A stretch of DNA of 64,000 nucleotides from JAVVSK01 sp036654235 (GCA_036654235.1 JAVVSK010000008.1:29374-93373); one strand, 5' to 3'. Counted from the first letter of the stretch, positions 24,803-35,171 are shown. Made by a program: numbers and translations. The notes: generated from the letters alone by a model not told the origin.

Positions 24803-27800
24803 TTACTTCATAAAATCGTTGAGAATTCGATAAAGCAGCTCGGCATCAATAGGTTTCGCCAAATGCTCGTTCATTCCGGCCTCCTTCGATTTTTTAATAT
24901 CCTCATCGAAAGCGTTGGCAGACATCGCGATAATCGGGATTGCCTTCGCCCATTCCGAATTGATCGCCCTTATTCTCCTCGTCGCCTCAAGCCCATCCAT
25001 AATCGGCATTCTTATGTCCATTAAAACGGCGTCATAATAATGCTCTGGCGATAAAGCAAAAATATTAAGTCCAATTTCCCCGTTTTCAGCAACATCAATA
25101 TTGGCATGACAATACTCTAAAAGCTTTTTGGCAACCATGATATTTAACGGATGATCCTCAATTAAAAGAATCCTCTTTCCGCTGAAATCATATATTTTCT
25201 TTGCATCGGAAAAATCGGATTTTTTCTCCGTGATATTACCCGAAAAAAGCTTAAGCTTTACCGTTACCGTAAAAGTCGTACCTATACCAACAACGCTTTC
25301 AACCGTAATATCCCCGTCCATAAGTTTAGCCAGATTTTTTGAAATAGCAAGACCCAGACCATTGCCGCCATATTTTGTTGTAACTCCGCTATGTTCCTGT
25401 GAAAAAGGCTTAAAAATATCCGGTAGAAATTTTTTACCTATTCCTATTCCGGTATCGCTTATTTTAAAGCAAAATTTAACCATTGAACCTTCCGCTATAT
25501 TGGGATCATAATCGTTATGAGATATATCCAAAACGACGCGCCCCCCGCACGGAGTAAATTTAACTGCATTCGAAATGATATTGATTAAAATTTGCTGTAG
25601 CCTTATCATGTCCCCGATAAAGTTATCTTTACAATCTTTAAGTCCCATTACGGTATATTCAATACCCTTTGGATCAGCTTGAGCAGAGATAATCGTTTTA
25701 ATACGGTCTAAAAGAGCATGGCAGTTTATAATTTCGTTTTTTAACGCGATTTTCCCGTTTTCTATTTTAGCCATATCTAAAATATCGTTAATTAAGGCAA
25801 GTAAAAATTTCGATGCTTGCTTGGATTTATCTATGGAATCAAGTATAACGGCTTTATTGTCTATATTATACTCAGCAACTTGCGCCATTCCTATCATTGC
25901 GTTTATCGGAGTTCTTATTTCATGACTTATTCTTGATAAAAACTCGGATTTTGCCTTATTTGCGCGCTCTGCCATTTCTAGGGCGAGTTCAAGCTCGCGG
26001 TTCTTTTTTTCCTGTTTTTTAAAGGCTTCCGTAATATCCGTTCGTGTTATCAAAATCGTTTTAAATTGACGATCAATATAATTGAATCTAAGCTGCTTTC
26101 TTGATAAATTACCGTTTTGATCAGTTGCCCTATAAAAAACATTATAGTTTTCGGAAGTCTCGAGGCGATACATTATTCTCTTTAACGATACTTCGCCAGA
26201 CATTCCTTGTTTATCTTCTTCACAAACATATTGACGAACATATTCGAGCATATCCTCTTCAAATTGTAAAGTTTCTCTAAGATAAAAATCATCGAGGTTA
26301 TCTCCGCCATACCTTATAGCCGCATTCCGAGTCGCGTCGACAACAATTAAAAAATCATAGTCGGTTTTAACGATAACATCCATTATATTTTGCATTACTT
26401 TTTCGTTTGTTATATCCCTTGAATAAATAAAAGCCACTATATCGTTATTCTCGGGCTGCTTCATCATATGAGCGGTGATTACTACCCAAAATATTCGTTC
26501 NNNNNNNNNNNNNNNNNNNNNNNNNNNNNNNNNNNNNNNNNNNNNNNNNNNNNNNNNNNNNNNNNNNNNNNNNNNNNNNNNNNNNNNNNNNNNNNNNNNG
26601 TTTATATTTCTAATAAGTTCTAAAGATATAGTCGTTTCGCCGTTCATGAAGCGATTTAAAAGCTCATCACGGTTAAATACGGAAACAAATTGATCGCGTA
26701 TTTTTTCAATAGGTATTCCCGCGGCAACCGTATCAAAATACGCTTGGACAGTTGAGACATTATCCATATTCTTTTTAATATCCGAGAATTTACTCTTTCG
26801 GTCTAAAATACAATCCCGCGTAAGATTTACGTTTATAGATGCCATAGTCGCATGTTGCATTGCCTCGCGATATGACCTTTCGTCATGATATTGCTTCTCA
26901 GCTTCCTTTTCCCTAGTTACGTCCCGCCCAACACAATATGCTTTTTTCGGCTTTTCGTCATCGTCAAAAATGTTTGTATAGATAACGCGCTCGCATCTAT
27001 ACTCCAAATCGTTTTTTTTACGATGCCAAATATCGGCGGTAATCTCTTTTTCGCCATTTTTAAGGCTCTCTATCATAGATAAAATGACTTTAAGGCTGTC
27101 ATCTCTAATATGTCCGTTCTTTGCAATGAATCGCAGATAATCTTTAATAACATACATTTTTGAATTCAGTTTCTCTGAGCTGGAAAAAAACGTAAGTGTA
27201 TCAGAATCATAAACATATTCCCAAATATCAATATTTGAAGATTTTATCGCTGTTTTATACATAATTTCGGTTTCGCGAAGCGCCTGAGTTGCCTTTATTT
27301 CTTCATTAACGTCGGTAAAAACGGTACATAAAACGGGAAAGCCATCGATAGTTTCCTCTAACCATTCTCCGGAAACGCGTATCCATCTATAGCTTTCGTC
27401 CTTTTGTAAAACCCTATGAGTATATTCCAATCGGCGTTTTTCGCTCAGTGACGCAATTCGTTCCTTCTTTATCCCCGGAACATCGTCGGGATGAAAAACA
27501 GCCAGAGTCGTCTCCTTTGTCGCTTCGCAATATTCATCTCGCGTCATTCCGCAAATCGCATATACCCCGTCGCTCATATAAATAGGCGTAAAATTTTCGT
27601 TGCCCTTATAAAGTCCGACGCCCCCCGGAATAGAATTTACTAACGTTTCATATTTTTTCGAAGCAGAGTTAATTTCATATTGCATATTTTTTTTAACAGT
27701 TACGTCTTTACATATGACAAGAGCTTTAATCGCCTTCCCATTTCGGTCGAACTCGGTCTTATAACAAACGCTTTCCCAATAATATTCGTTCAATTTTGAA

Positions 27801-28504
27801 TTATAAATATGCAAAACCGCTTCAACCGTTTTTTCGCCGTTTTTTACTCTCTCAAAAACCGACTTCGCTGTTTCAATGCTATCGAGATGATAATGATTTA
27901 AATCTAAAAGGCATTCGGGAAAGTTCTCATAAATGCAAGGTTCTTCCCGGTTAGAGTTGGACGAAATGGCCGACCGATAGCATATATGGTTATTAATATC
28001 CCATTCCCAAATAGAAAAGTCATACTCATGTAAGGCTGTCTCTACCAGCCTCTCCGCTTGCTTTTGCGCCGTAATATCCGTATAGTATGCAAAAATCAGC
28101 TCTTCGCCGTTTTCATCAATAACGCGTTGAGAGCGCTGACTTATAAATATATAGCCGTCTTTTTTAATCGCGCTATAAGACGTTTCGTAGGGCTCAAATT
28201 TTCCGCCCAATTTTTCTTCTTTTTCAATATCATCATTTTCGGGGTTAATGTATGGTAAGGAAGAAAGCTTAATGGCCTTTAAAAACGCATCGTCGTCGGA
28301 AAAGCCGAACATTTTTACAAGCGTATCGTTGATAAAAACAACGCTGAATTCGGGGTATGCGGTCATCACCATAAAACCTATTGGCATTGGTATTGCCGCT
28401 AAAGCCTCTTTAATTTCCGAAAGCTTTTTGCTTGAAAAAACAGCGGAAAAAGGAACATAAACCGATGCTCCATTTTTATTTTTCCGAAGTTCATCTTTAT
28501 GCAC
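24803..28504 (-). CDS. Soluble PAS-rich hybrid histidine kinase
   Basis: The roughly 1233-residue protein lacks membrane segments. In order it has about four PAS-type domains (about 30-540), a two-part PAS-like module shared with the next kinase (about 550-850), HisKA with SRISHEIRTPINAMIG (His about 861), an HATPase domain (IISNAVKFTPCGGRV, DTGIGIG, NGLGLAISKNL) and a C-terminal receiver (LLIEDHPLN, VLMDIRMPIMDG with the acceptor Asp). It should sense a cytoplasmic signal and phosphorylate its own receiver, then the HPt protein. The start is GTG with AGGAGG 11 bases upstream. A 99-base run of N (residues about 636-668) interrupts the known sequence, but the frame continues across it. Confidence 0.9.
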   Translation of the reverse strand: MHKDELRKNKNGASVYVPFSAVFSSKKLSEIKEALAAIPMPIGFMVMTAYPEFSVVFINDTLVKMFGFSDDDAFLKAIKLSSLPYINPENDDIEKEEKLGGKFEPYETSYSAIKKDGYIFISQRSQRVIDENGEELIFAYYTDITAQKQAERLVETALHEYDFSIWEWDINNHICYRSAISSNSNREEPCIYENFPECLLDLNHYHLDSIETAKSVFERVKNGEKTVEAVLHIYNSKLNEYYWESVCYKTEFDRNGKAIKALVICKDVTVKKNMQYEINSASKKYETLVNSIPGGVGLYKGNENFTPIYMSDGVYAICGMTRDEYCEATKETTLAVFHPDDVPGIKKERIASLSEKRRLEYTHRVLQKDESYRWIRVSGEWLEETIDGFPVLCTVFTDVNEEIKATQALRETEIMYKTAIKSSNIDIWEYVYDSDTLTFFSSSEKLNSKMYVIKDYLRFIAKNGHIRDDSLKVILSMIESLKNGEKEITADIWHRKKNDLEYRCERVIYTNIFDDDEKPKKAYCVGRDVTREKEAEKQYHDERSYREAMQHATMASINVNLTRDCILDRKSKFSDIKKNMDNVSTVQAYFDTVAAGIPIEKIRDQFVSVFNRDELLNRFMNGETTISLELIRNINXXXXXXXXXXXXXXXXXXXXXXXXXXXXXXXXXERIFWVVITAHMMKQPENNDIVAFIYSRDITNEKVMQNIMDVIVKTDYDFLIVVDATRNAAIRYGGDNLDDFYLRETLQFEEDMLEYVRQYVCEEDKQGMSGEVSLKRIMYRLETSENYNVFYRATDQNGNLSRKQLRFNYIDRQFKTILITRTDITEAFKKQEKKNRELELALEMAERANKAKSEFLSRISHEIRTPINAMIGMAQVAEYNIDNKAVILDSIDKSKQASKFLLALINDILDMAKIENGKIALKNEIINCHALLDRIKTIISAQADPKGIEYTVMGLKDCKDNFIGDMIRLQQILINIISNAVKFTPCGGRVVLDISHNDYDPNIAEGSMVKFCFKISDTGIGIGKKFLPDIFKPFSQEHSGVTTKYGGNGLGLAISKNLAKLMDGDITVESVVGIGTTFTVTVKLKLFSGNITEKKSDFSDAKKIYDFSGKRILLIEDHPLNIMVAKKLLEYCHANIDVAENGEIGLNIFALSPEHYYDAVLMDIRMPIMDGLEATRRIRAINSEWAKAIPIIAMSANAFDEDIKKSKEAGMNEHLAKPIDAELLYRILNDFMK
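26501..26599. other. Assembly gap (99 N) inside the kinase gene
   Basis: Ninety-nine undetermined bases interrupt the shared PAS-like module. Ninety-nine is divisible by three and the frame reads on correctly, so the gap length is probably close to the true size. Confidence 0.98.
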
Positions 28505-28510
28505 TTTAAG

Positions 28511-31500
28511 CTATACCTCCTTTAAAAAATCGTCTATCGTATTGTATAAAAGTAAAGGATCAATTGGCTTCGTTAAATGAGCATTCATCCCGGCTGATTT
28601 GGTTTTTTCGATATCCTCATCAAAAGCGTTTGCGGTCATTGCTATAATAGGTATGGTTTTTGCGTTGGGTTTTCGCATTTGACGGATAGCTCTTGCGGCG
28701 GTTAATCCATCCATAATCGGCATACGGATATCCATGAGAATCAAGTTGTAGTAGCCCGTTTCTTTTTGCGCAAAACGTTCAATAGCCCTAAGCCCGTTTT
28801 CGGCAATATCAACCGAAATATTTTTAGCTTCTAAGAGTCTTTTAGCTATTTCTATATTTAAAATATGATCTTCAACGAGTAAAACTCTCTTCCCCAAAAA
28901 ATCATATTGTTTAGGAGCCTCTGTTTTTATATTTACTCTTTTTCCACGATAGATTTTTTCAAATGCAGAAGAAAGGGATTCCTTAAATAACGGTTTTGAA
29001 AGGATAATATTTACCCCGGCTTTTTTAGCTTCCGTTTCGATAGCGCCCCAATCGTATGCGGTCATTATAATAATCGTTACGTCGGGTCCTAGAATTTCCC
29101 GAAGCTTTTTTGTCGTTTCAATCCCGTCCATATCGGGCATTTTCCAGTCCACCAAAATGATATCAAAATATTCATGCCCTTCCCATTTTTTCCGCGCAAT
29201 GTCGACCGCCTTAATTCCGGAATCAACCCATTCGGCTTTCATCCCCATATCCGTCAAAATTCGCTCCGTATGTTGGCAAATCATAATGTCGTCGTCTATA
29301 ATTAAAGCTTTCATTGCTGTTAAATTTAGATAGGATTTAAGCTTCGCCGTCTTTTTACTTTCTTCGGAAATTCCTAAATTTATTTCAACGATAAATTCGC
29401 TTCCAATACCCTCAATGCTATTTACGCTTATTCTTCCGTCCATTAGGTCGACTAGGTTTTTGCATATAGCAAGACCCAGCCCCGTCCCGCCAAAAATTGA
29501 AGTCGAACCCGTATGCGCTTGTTCAAAAGGATCGAATAAATGCGGGAGAAACTCCTCGCTTATACCTATACCGGTATCATTTACCGTAAACCGCATTACG
29601 GCTTCATCTTTCTTTATTTTTTTTTGCGCAATAATAAACTGAACTTTTCCACCGCGGTCGGTAAACTTTATCGCGTTGGAAATAATATTTATTAAAATCT
29701 GCTGTAGCTTCATCGCGTCGCCAATATAATTATCCTCGGTAAAGCTCTCGAGTATAGAGTCGTAATCGATGCCTTTTTGCTGCGCCTGTTCATAACAAAT
29801 TGCGTTTATCCCATTGATAAAATCCTGAAAAGGAATATTTTCCTGTTTAATTAAAACTTTACCGCTTTCGATTCTCGACATATCCAGTATATCGTTTATA
29901 AGAGAAAGTAAAAACCGCGCCAAAATTCCGACTTTCGATAGACATTCGGAAACCTGTTTAGGGTCGTTTATAGATTGAGCCGCGAGAGCAGACATTCCTA
30001 TTATCGCGTTCATAGGCGTTCTTATTTCATGGCTCATATGCGAAAGGAACTCCGACTTTGCAGTGTTCGCCTGTTGCGCGGCGGAAAGAGCATTTTTTAG
30101 GGTTTCGTTTTTCCTTTGCTCCTCATTATAAATATCCGTTATATCGCTTCTAGTGACTAATATTTGCTGTCTCGTTTTATCCAGGTAAAAAAATTGCAGT
30201 TTTTTTTGAAAGACCTTCCCGTCCTGATCCTTAACGCGGCAATAGGTCGTAAAAGTAGCTCTTTCTTCAAGTTTTTCTAATAAATTCGCATAGGACATAT
30301 CGTAAATATTTCTTTCGATATCCTCTTCAACTAAATGCTTCCTAGCGTAATCCTCAACCCCGTTTTCATAGTCATTTACAACAAGAGGCAAAACCGAGTT
30401 TTTCTTATCCGATAGTCCGAATACCGTGCATATGTCGGTTTTTACGTCTAAAAGAGCTAAATAGTCATAGTCCATTGCAATAACGGCGGCGACAATATCT
30501 TGCGCAACTTTTCGCTGATCAATATCTATTGCATAAATATATGCTTCAATATCGTAGGTTTTCGGGTTTTGCATTGTAACGATCTTTATCAATGCCCAAC
30601 CGATTCGGTTATTGCTAAAACGAAAGAGATGTTCATGCGAAAAATGCCTATTTCCATCTTGAAAATTTTTAATTAGAACCTGCCTATTAAATATTTTAGC
30701 ATATTCTGCCCTAGCTTTTGGATCGACGCAGCGTTGATGATCCAGGGCGAAAAATGCGTCGGCAGTTCCGTCCTCCTGCATCTTTAAAATTTCCGGATCT
30801 TGTGTCATTCCGTCGCAACAAATATTTTTGGTTAAATTTAATTTAAACGAGCCTATCGCTTCCCGGCTTTGAATCTTTCTTCGCTCAAATTCTCCGGTAT
30901 AACGCTCCTCTAGCTTTATCCTGTCCGATATATCGATAGCGGAACCTATTGCCTTAATCGGTCTCCCTACATCGTCAAAAATAGTAGTATATGTTATTTC
31001 ATACCATTTCCAAATATCTTTGTTAAGTCCTTTCCACCGCGCTATGCTCTTAGCAAACGGCGCTCCGGAAAAAATTTTATCATACATTTCTAAAAAAGCA
31101 GGAGCATCGTCCTGATGAAGCATTCCGCTCGTAATAATGGATTCCGGAACATTTGGAATAATAGAAACGTTTTTATACGGATCTACGGGAGTCGCATTGC
31201 TAAAGTCGTATATTGTTTTTTCATCAACATCAAACATCCAATAAGTCAGCCCGCTTTGTTTCGCGGCCTGAGTATATATCTCCTCAAGGCGCTTATAGGT
31301 GTCGATATTCTCAGCCGTACCTATAGCGCGGGTTGGCTTCCCGTCCGAATCGAAAAATGTCGTATATTTAATTTTTTTCCAGATAGAAGTTCCGTTTTCA
31401 ATTACCCTTATCTCCCTCGCAATATGCTTTTTCCCCTGTTTAATTTGCTCATGGATCTGTAGAAAATCGTTGGCGCTGCTTTCGTGGATAATACCTTTTT

Positions 31501-31723
31501 CAATAAGGGTTTGGGGATAATTTTCAAGCGTTTCCAAAACACCGAAACCTTCCAATTCACCTAAATCTTCCAATGATTTTGACTTATAAAAGCAGCTATT
31601 GCCGTTTATATTGTATACCCAACAAAGTACTCCGCAATGTTGAATTATTGTTTTAAGCAATTCTAAAGATTGCCTATAGATCATCCTCCCATCACTTTCT
31701 TCTATGGCTTTAATTTTTTCCAC
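28511..31723 (-). CDS. Soluble hybrid histidine kinase with two receivers
   Basis: The 1070-residue protein has two N-terminal PAS-type domains (about 15-140 and 150-275), the two-part PAS-like module shared with the downstream kinase (about 286-550), HisKA with SHMSHEIRTPMNAIIG (His about 564), HATPase (IISNAIKFTDRGGKV, GTGLGLAICKNL), a first receiver (LIIDDDIM, LVDWKMPDMDG) and a second receiver (LLVEDHILN, LMDIRMPIMDG). No membrane helices are seen. The start is GTG with AGGAGG 9 bases upstream, inside the end of the GGDEF/EAL gene, which it overlaps by 14 bases. Six bases separate it from the next kinase gene. Confidence 0.92.
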   Translation of the reverse strand: MEKIKAIEESDGRMIYRQSLELLKTIIQHCGVLCWVYNINGNSCFYKSKSLEDLGELEGFGVLETLENYPQTLIEKGIIHESSANDFLQIHEQIKQGKKHIAREIRVIENGTSIWKKIKYTTFFDSDGKPTRAIGTAENIDTYKRLEEIYTQAAKQSGLTYWMFDVDEKTIYDFSNATPVDPYKNVSIIPNVPESIITSGMLHQDDAPAFLEMYDKIFSGAPFAKSIARWKGLNKDIWKWYEITYTTIFDDVGRPIKAIGSAIDISDRIKLEERYTGEFERRKIQSREAIGSFKLNLTKNICCDGMTQDPEILKMQEDGTADAFFALDHQRCVDPKARAEYAKIFNRQVLIKNFQDGNRHFSHEHLFRFSNNRIGWALIKIVTMQNPKTYDIEAYIYAIDIDQRKVAQDIVAAVIAMDYDYLALLDVKTDICTVFGLSDKKNSVLPLVVNDYENGVEDYARKHLVEEDIERNIYDMSYANLLEKLEERATFTTYCRVKDQDGKVFQKKLQFFYLDKTRQQILVTRSDITDIYNEEQRKNETLKNALSAAQQANTAKSEFLSHMSHEIRTPMNAIIGMSALAAQSINDPKQVSECLSKVGILARFLLSLINDILDMSRIESGKVLIKQENIPFQDFINGINAICYEQAQQKGIDYDSILESFTEDNYIGDAMKLQQILINIISNAIKFTDRGGKVQFIIAQKKIKKDEAVMRFTVNDTGIGISEEFLPHLFDPFEQAHTGSTSIFGGTGLGLAICKNLVDLMDGRISVNSIEGIGSEFIVEINLGISEESKKTAKLKSYLNLTAMKALIIDDDIMICQHTERILTDMGMKAEWVDSGIKAVDIARKKWEGHEYFDIILVDWKMPDMDGIETTKKLREILGPDVTIIIMTAYDWGAIETEAKKAGVNIILSKPLFKESLSSAFEKIYRGKRVNIKTEAPKQYDFLGKRVLLVEDHILNIEIAKRLLEAKNISVDIAENGLRAIERFAQKETGYYNLILMDIRMPIMDGLTAARAIRQMRKPNAKTIPIIAMTANAFDEDIEKTKSAGMNAHLTKPIDPLLLYNTIDDFLKEV

Positions 31724-34700
31724 TTTTCAATGCCTCCTCTAAAGATAGGTTAACGTTGTCAAGTTTCGTTACGTCGACCGCAACCTCTAAATGTGCGCTT
31801 ATTCCGTTCCAGTTTATTTCTTTTCCGCGCATTAAAAATATCCGCGAAAAATTGGGCATAGAGAATATGCGGGTATAAATACGATTCTTCGAAAGTTTCG
31901 ATACAGAACAAAATAAGCATGGCTCGGTTCTCTTCATCATAACTTCGTAGCATTTTTTATTCTTATAGTTCTTTTTATCAACCTTAAAAAAGTCACAAAT
32001 AAAATCGTTAGCGTATAGAAGCTCATATGTGTTTTTATCGCATACATAAATTCCATCGCTTATAGTATTTATTATTCCCTCAGCGTCGTTTATCCATTTT
32101 GGAAATACGTTTTTCGAGTCTTTCCCGTATATCGAAACGGTACTTCGACCACCAAATTTTGCACTATACAGCGCCTTATCCGCATTTTGATAGAGTTTTT
32201 CGAATGTATCGTTTTCATCGGAGGAAATAACTATTCCAATGGAACATGAAACCGTTCCGCTATTGCCATCGATTTTTATATCTGAAACTTCTTCGCAAAG
32301 CTTAAACGCCTTATCTTCCGCGATTTTTTCCGAAGGTATATTTGAAATAAATACAGAAAATTCATCTCCGCCCATTCGCGAAACTATATCGTCTTTTCTA
32401 AAAAACGATTTTATTTTTTTAGCTACGGTCAAAATAACTTTATCCCCGTAAGCATGTCCGAAGGTATCGTTAATTTTTTTAAAATTGTCAATATCGAGCA
32501 TTATCATTGCATGTATCCCGCTAACATATTTAAGCTGTTGAGCGATCATGGTTTCGGCGCTTTTTCGATTAAATAAGCCGGTCATAGGGTCCATCTTTAC
32601 TTGCTCAGAAATAACGTTATACTCCCGAACCATCTCTTTAAAACGGCGATTGTACTGTAAAACGTTTTTCGTCCTTCTAATAACGACCTCGGGTATAAAG
32701 GGCTTAGTAATATAATCATTAGCCCCGAGAGCTAATGTATCTACTTGCTGCATCTGACTATCGTCCGCCGTTATCATTATAACGGGAATACTGTCAAACT
32801 CCGGAAACTGTTTTTTTTGCTTTAAAAATTCTTTCCCGTCCATTTTCGGCATTACGATATCGAGTAAAATCAAATCAATTTTATCTATATTTTCGTTCAA
32901 ACGTTTAAAAGCATCCTCGCCATTTTCAGCGTCTAAAAATTGATATTCGTCTCCGAAAATTTTTTTAAGTATGATTCTATTTATCTCCTCGTCATCTACA
33001 ATAAGAATTGTATGCGCATCGTCCCTATGTGAAAGGAGAGAGTCCCTATATTTTTGAAGTTCTATATTTATTTCTCTTTTTAAGGTAATGTCGGTTAAGA
33101 CACCGAGAAGGATATGCTTATTCCCAATTTTTGAAATATATTTTAGAGTATTATGAACCCAAAGCCTTTTTCCATCCAAACTGTAGCGAAGATATTCGCA
33201 TTCGGCGACACCCTCCGTTTTTATGCATGTATAACATGCATTTATTACGGAGTCCCTATGTTTTTCATCAACTCTTATAATCGGGTTAAGACGTGTTTGC
33301 GTCATATCGTCGTGTCCAAAAAGATCGTAATAAACGTCGTTTATTCGGATAAGCTCAATTTTATCTCCGGTAACTTCATAAATCGCCGCGGCTTGAAGAG
33401 TTACGCCAAAAAAGCTGGTCATCTCCGAGTTCGTAGCGAATAAATCATCATAATTATAGTTGTTTTGTATTTTATCCATAGCCACTTTTGCGTTAGACAT
33501 CTGAGCACAGCATAGGTTTTCGTATTCCGAAACGGGCATTGGGCGCGCAAAATAAAAGCCCTGAACATAGTCACAGCCTACGCTCCTTAAAAATTCAAGT
33601 TGTTCAGCCGTTTCAACGCCTTCAACTATTGCGGGAATATCAAGCCACTTCGCCATTCGCAAAATAGAGGCAATTATATTTTCGCCGCGCCCGGGAATTT
33701 TAGTTTTAGATAAAAACCGCATATCAATTTTTAGAACATCTACGGGAATATCCTTTAAAATATTTAAAGATGAGTAGCCGCTTCCAAAATCGTCCATCAT
33801 GATCAGGAAACCGTAGTTTTGTAGATTTGCTATTGTTTCGCTTATAGCGATAGGGTTATCGGTATAGGCGCTTTCGGTAATCTCTAAATTCAATAATGAC
33901 GGCGGCAGTCGATATTGTTCGACAAGTTCTTCTAAGATAAGAGCGATATTTTTATTATATAAGTTTACCCTAGAAACGTTAACCGATATAGGGTGAGACT
34001 CTATACCCATGTCGATCCAACGACGAAGACATTTACAAGCCTGTTCCCATACGTATAAATCAAGTTTCGTAATAAACCCGTTCCGTTCAAAAACCGGAAT
34101 GAATTCATTTGGCATCATCATTCCCTTTTGCGGATGCATCCATCGAACGAGAACTTCTGCACCGCAGGAAAAGTTGTTATTAATATTATATTTTGGTTGT
34201 AAATAAATTTGAAACTGATTATTTTCAAGGGCAAAATTCATTTCGTTGATTATTTCCTGCTCACGGGTAATCGCGACACCCATGCTATCGTCATAGAAGG
34301 CATAATACCTCATATAGCTGCCTTTACAGGTTTTAGCCGCGAGAGTAGCGCGGTTATACATAGTTTCAACGGAAATTTCATTATTGTCTATTAAATAAAT
34401 CCCAATTGATGGAACAATATCATAGTTTACATTATATTCTGCAAGGTTGTTTTTAATTTTTTTTATCAGCTTTGCGGTTGATGTTTCGTCATATAGCATG
34501 CAAAAACAGAAAATATCGGATTCTATTCTTCCATACGTGGCTTTATCGCAGGTGTACGCAAAATTGCAAATGCTCTTTGCAATGAATAAAAGAAGTTGAT
34601 CTCCGACATTGGTTCCGAAAAAAGAGTTCACCAACTGAAACCTGTCAATATCCATACGGAACATAACAAAAGTTTCACCTTTGCTTTCGTCGATCATTTT

Positions 34701-35171
34701 TCGGGTTTCATCGAAAAACATATGCTTATTGTAAATGCCGGTTAAAACATCGTATTCAGCTAGATATTTTAGTCTTGTAAAGGCGGCTAACTGACTCCTG
34801 TCAATTGCGTTTTTCAGGCGAAACTTTATAATTTCGGCATTATACGGTTTAGAAACGAAATCCCATGCGCCAAGGCGAAGTGCCTTGATTTCGTTTTCAT
34901 TTTCATTATTGTTCGTCATTACAATAATGGGTAAACTCTTATATCTCTCGTCTTTTCGAACGCAAACCAAAAAATCATAGCCATCCATGACCGGCATAAC
35001 AATATCCAGCATAACGGCGGCAATTTCATCAGCATTTTCGTTTAAAATTTCTATTGCGGATTGTCCATCTTCAGCTTCCAAAACGACATAGCTTTCAGAT
35101 AATATTTTTGATAATACGATTCTATTGATAACGTTATCATCTATAACCAATATGGTCTTTAAAGATGGCAT
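31710..35171 (-). CDS. REC-GGDEF(degenerate)-EAL-PAS-REC-GGDEF cyclic-di-GMP protein
   Basis: The 1153-residue protein opens the operon. Domains are: receiver (about 1-125, VMLDIVMPVMDG), degenerate GGDEF-like (RIESD at about 215), EAL phosphodiesterase (about 305-550; GAEVLVRW, NVSR, LEITES, MDDFGSGYSS, LKIDM, VEGVET and VQGFYFARP, a full catalytic set), PAS (about 590-700), a second receiver (about 722-850, LLDIVMPKMDG), an intact diguanylate cyclase SRMGGDEF (about 932) with an RKDD inhibitory-site motif five residues upstream, and a C-terminal PAS-like domain with KKCYEVM and PCLFC (about 1074-1088). It can be predicted both to make and to degrade c-di-GMP under control of two receivers. 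AAGGAGAG precedes the ATG. Confidence 0.93.
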   Translation of the reverse strand: MPSLKTILVIDDNVINRIVLSKILSESYVVLEAEDGQSAIEILNENADEIAAVMLDIVMPVMDGYDFLVCVRKDERYKSLPIIVMTNNNENENEIKALRLGAWDFVSKPYNAEIIKFRLKNAIDRSQLAAFTRLKYLAEYDVLTGIYNKHMFFDETRKMIDESKGETFVMFRMDIDRFQLVNSFFGTNVGDQLLLFIAKSICNFAYTCDKATYGRIESDIFCFCMLYDETSTAKLIKKIKNNLAEYNVNYDIVPSIGIYLIDNNEISVETMYNRATLAAKTCKGSYMRYYAFYDDSMGVAITREQEIINEMNFALENNQFQIYLQPKYNINNNFSCGAEVLVRWMHPQKGMMMPNEFIPVFERNGFITKLDLYVWEQACKCLRRWIDMGIESHPISVNVSRVNLYNKNIALILEELVEQYRLPPSLLNLEITESAYTDNPIAISETIANLQNYGFLIMMDDFGSGYSSLNILKDIPVDVLKIDMRFLSKTKIPGRGENIIASILRMAKWLDIPAIVEGVETAEQLEFLRSVGCDYVQGFYFARPMPVSEYENLCCAQMSNAKVAMDKIQNNYNYDDLFATNSEMTSFFGVTLQAAAIYEVTGDKIELIRINDVYYDLFGHDDMTQTRLNPIIRVDEKHRDSVINACYTCIKTEGVAECEYLRYSLDGKRLWVHNTLKYISKIGNKHILLGVLTDITLKREINIELQKYRDSLLSHRDDAHTILIVDDEEINRIILKKIFGDEYQFLDAENGEDAFKRLNENIDKIDLILLDIVMPKMDGKEFLKQKKQFPEFDSIPVIMITADDSQMQQVDTLALGANDYITKPFIPEVVIRRTKNVLQYNRRFKEMVREYNVISEQVKMDPMTGLFNRKSAETMIAQQLKYVSGIHAMIMLDIDNFKKINDTFGHAYGDKVILTVAKKIKSFFRKDDIVSRMGGDEFSVFISNIPSEKIAEDKAFKLCEEVSDIKIDGNSGTVSCSIGIVISSDENDTFEKLYQNADKALYSAKFGGRSTVSIYGKDSKNVFPKWINDAEGIINTISDGIYVCDKNTYELLYANDFICDFFKVDKKNYKNKKCYEVMMKRTEPCLFCSVSKLSKNRIYTRIFSMPNFSRIFLMRGKEINWNGISAHLEVAVDVTKLDNVNLSLEEALKSGKN

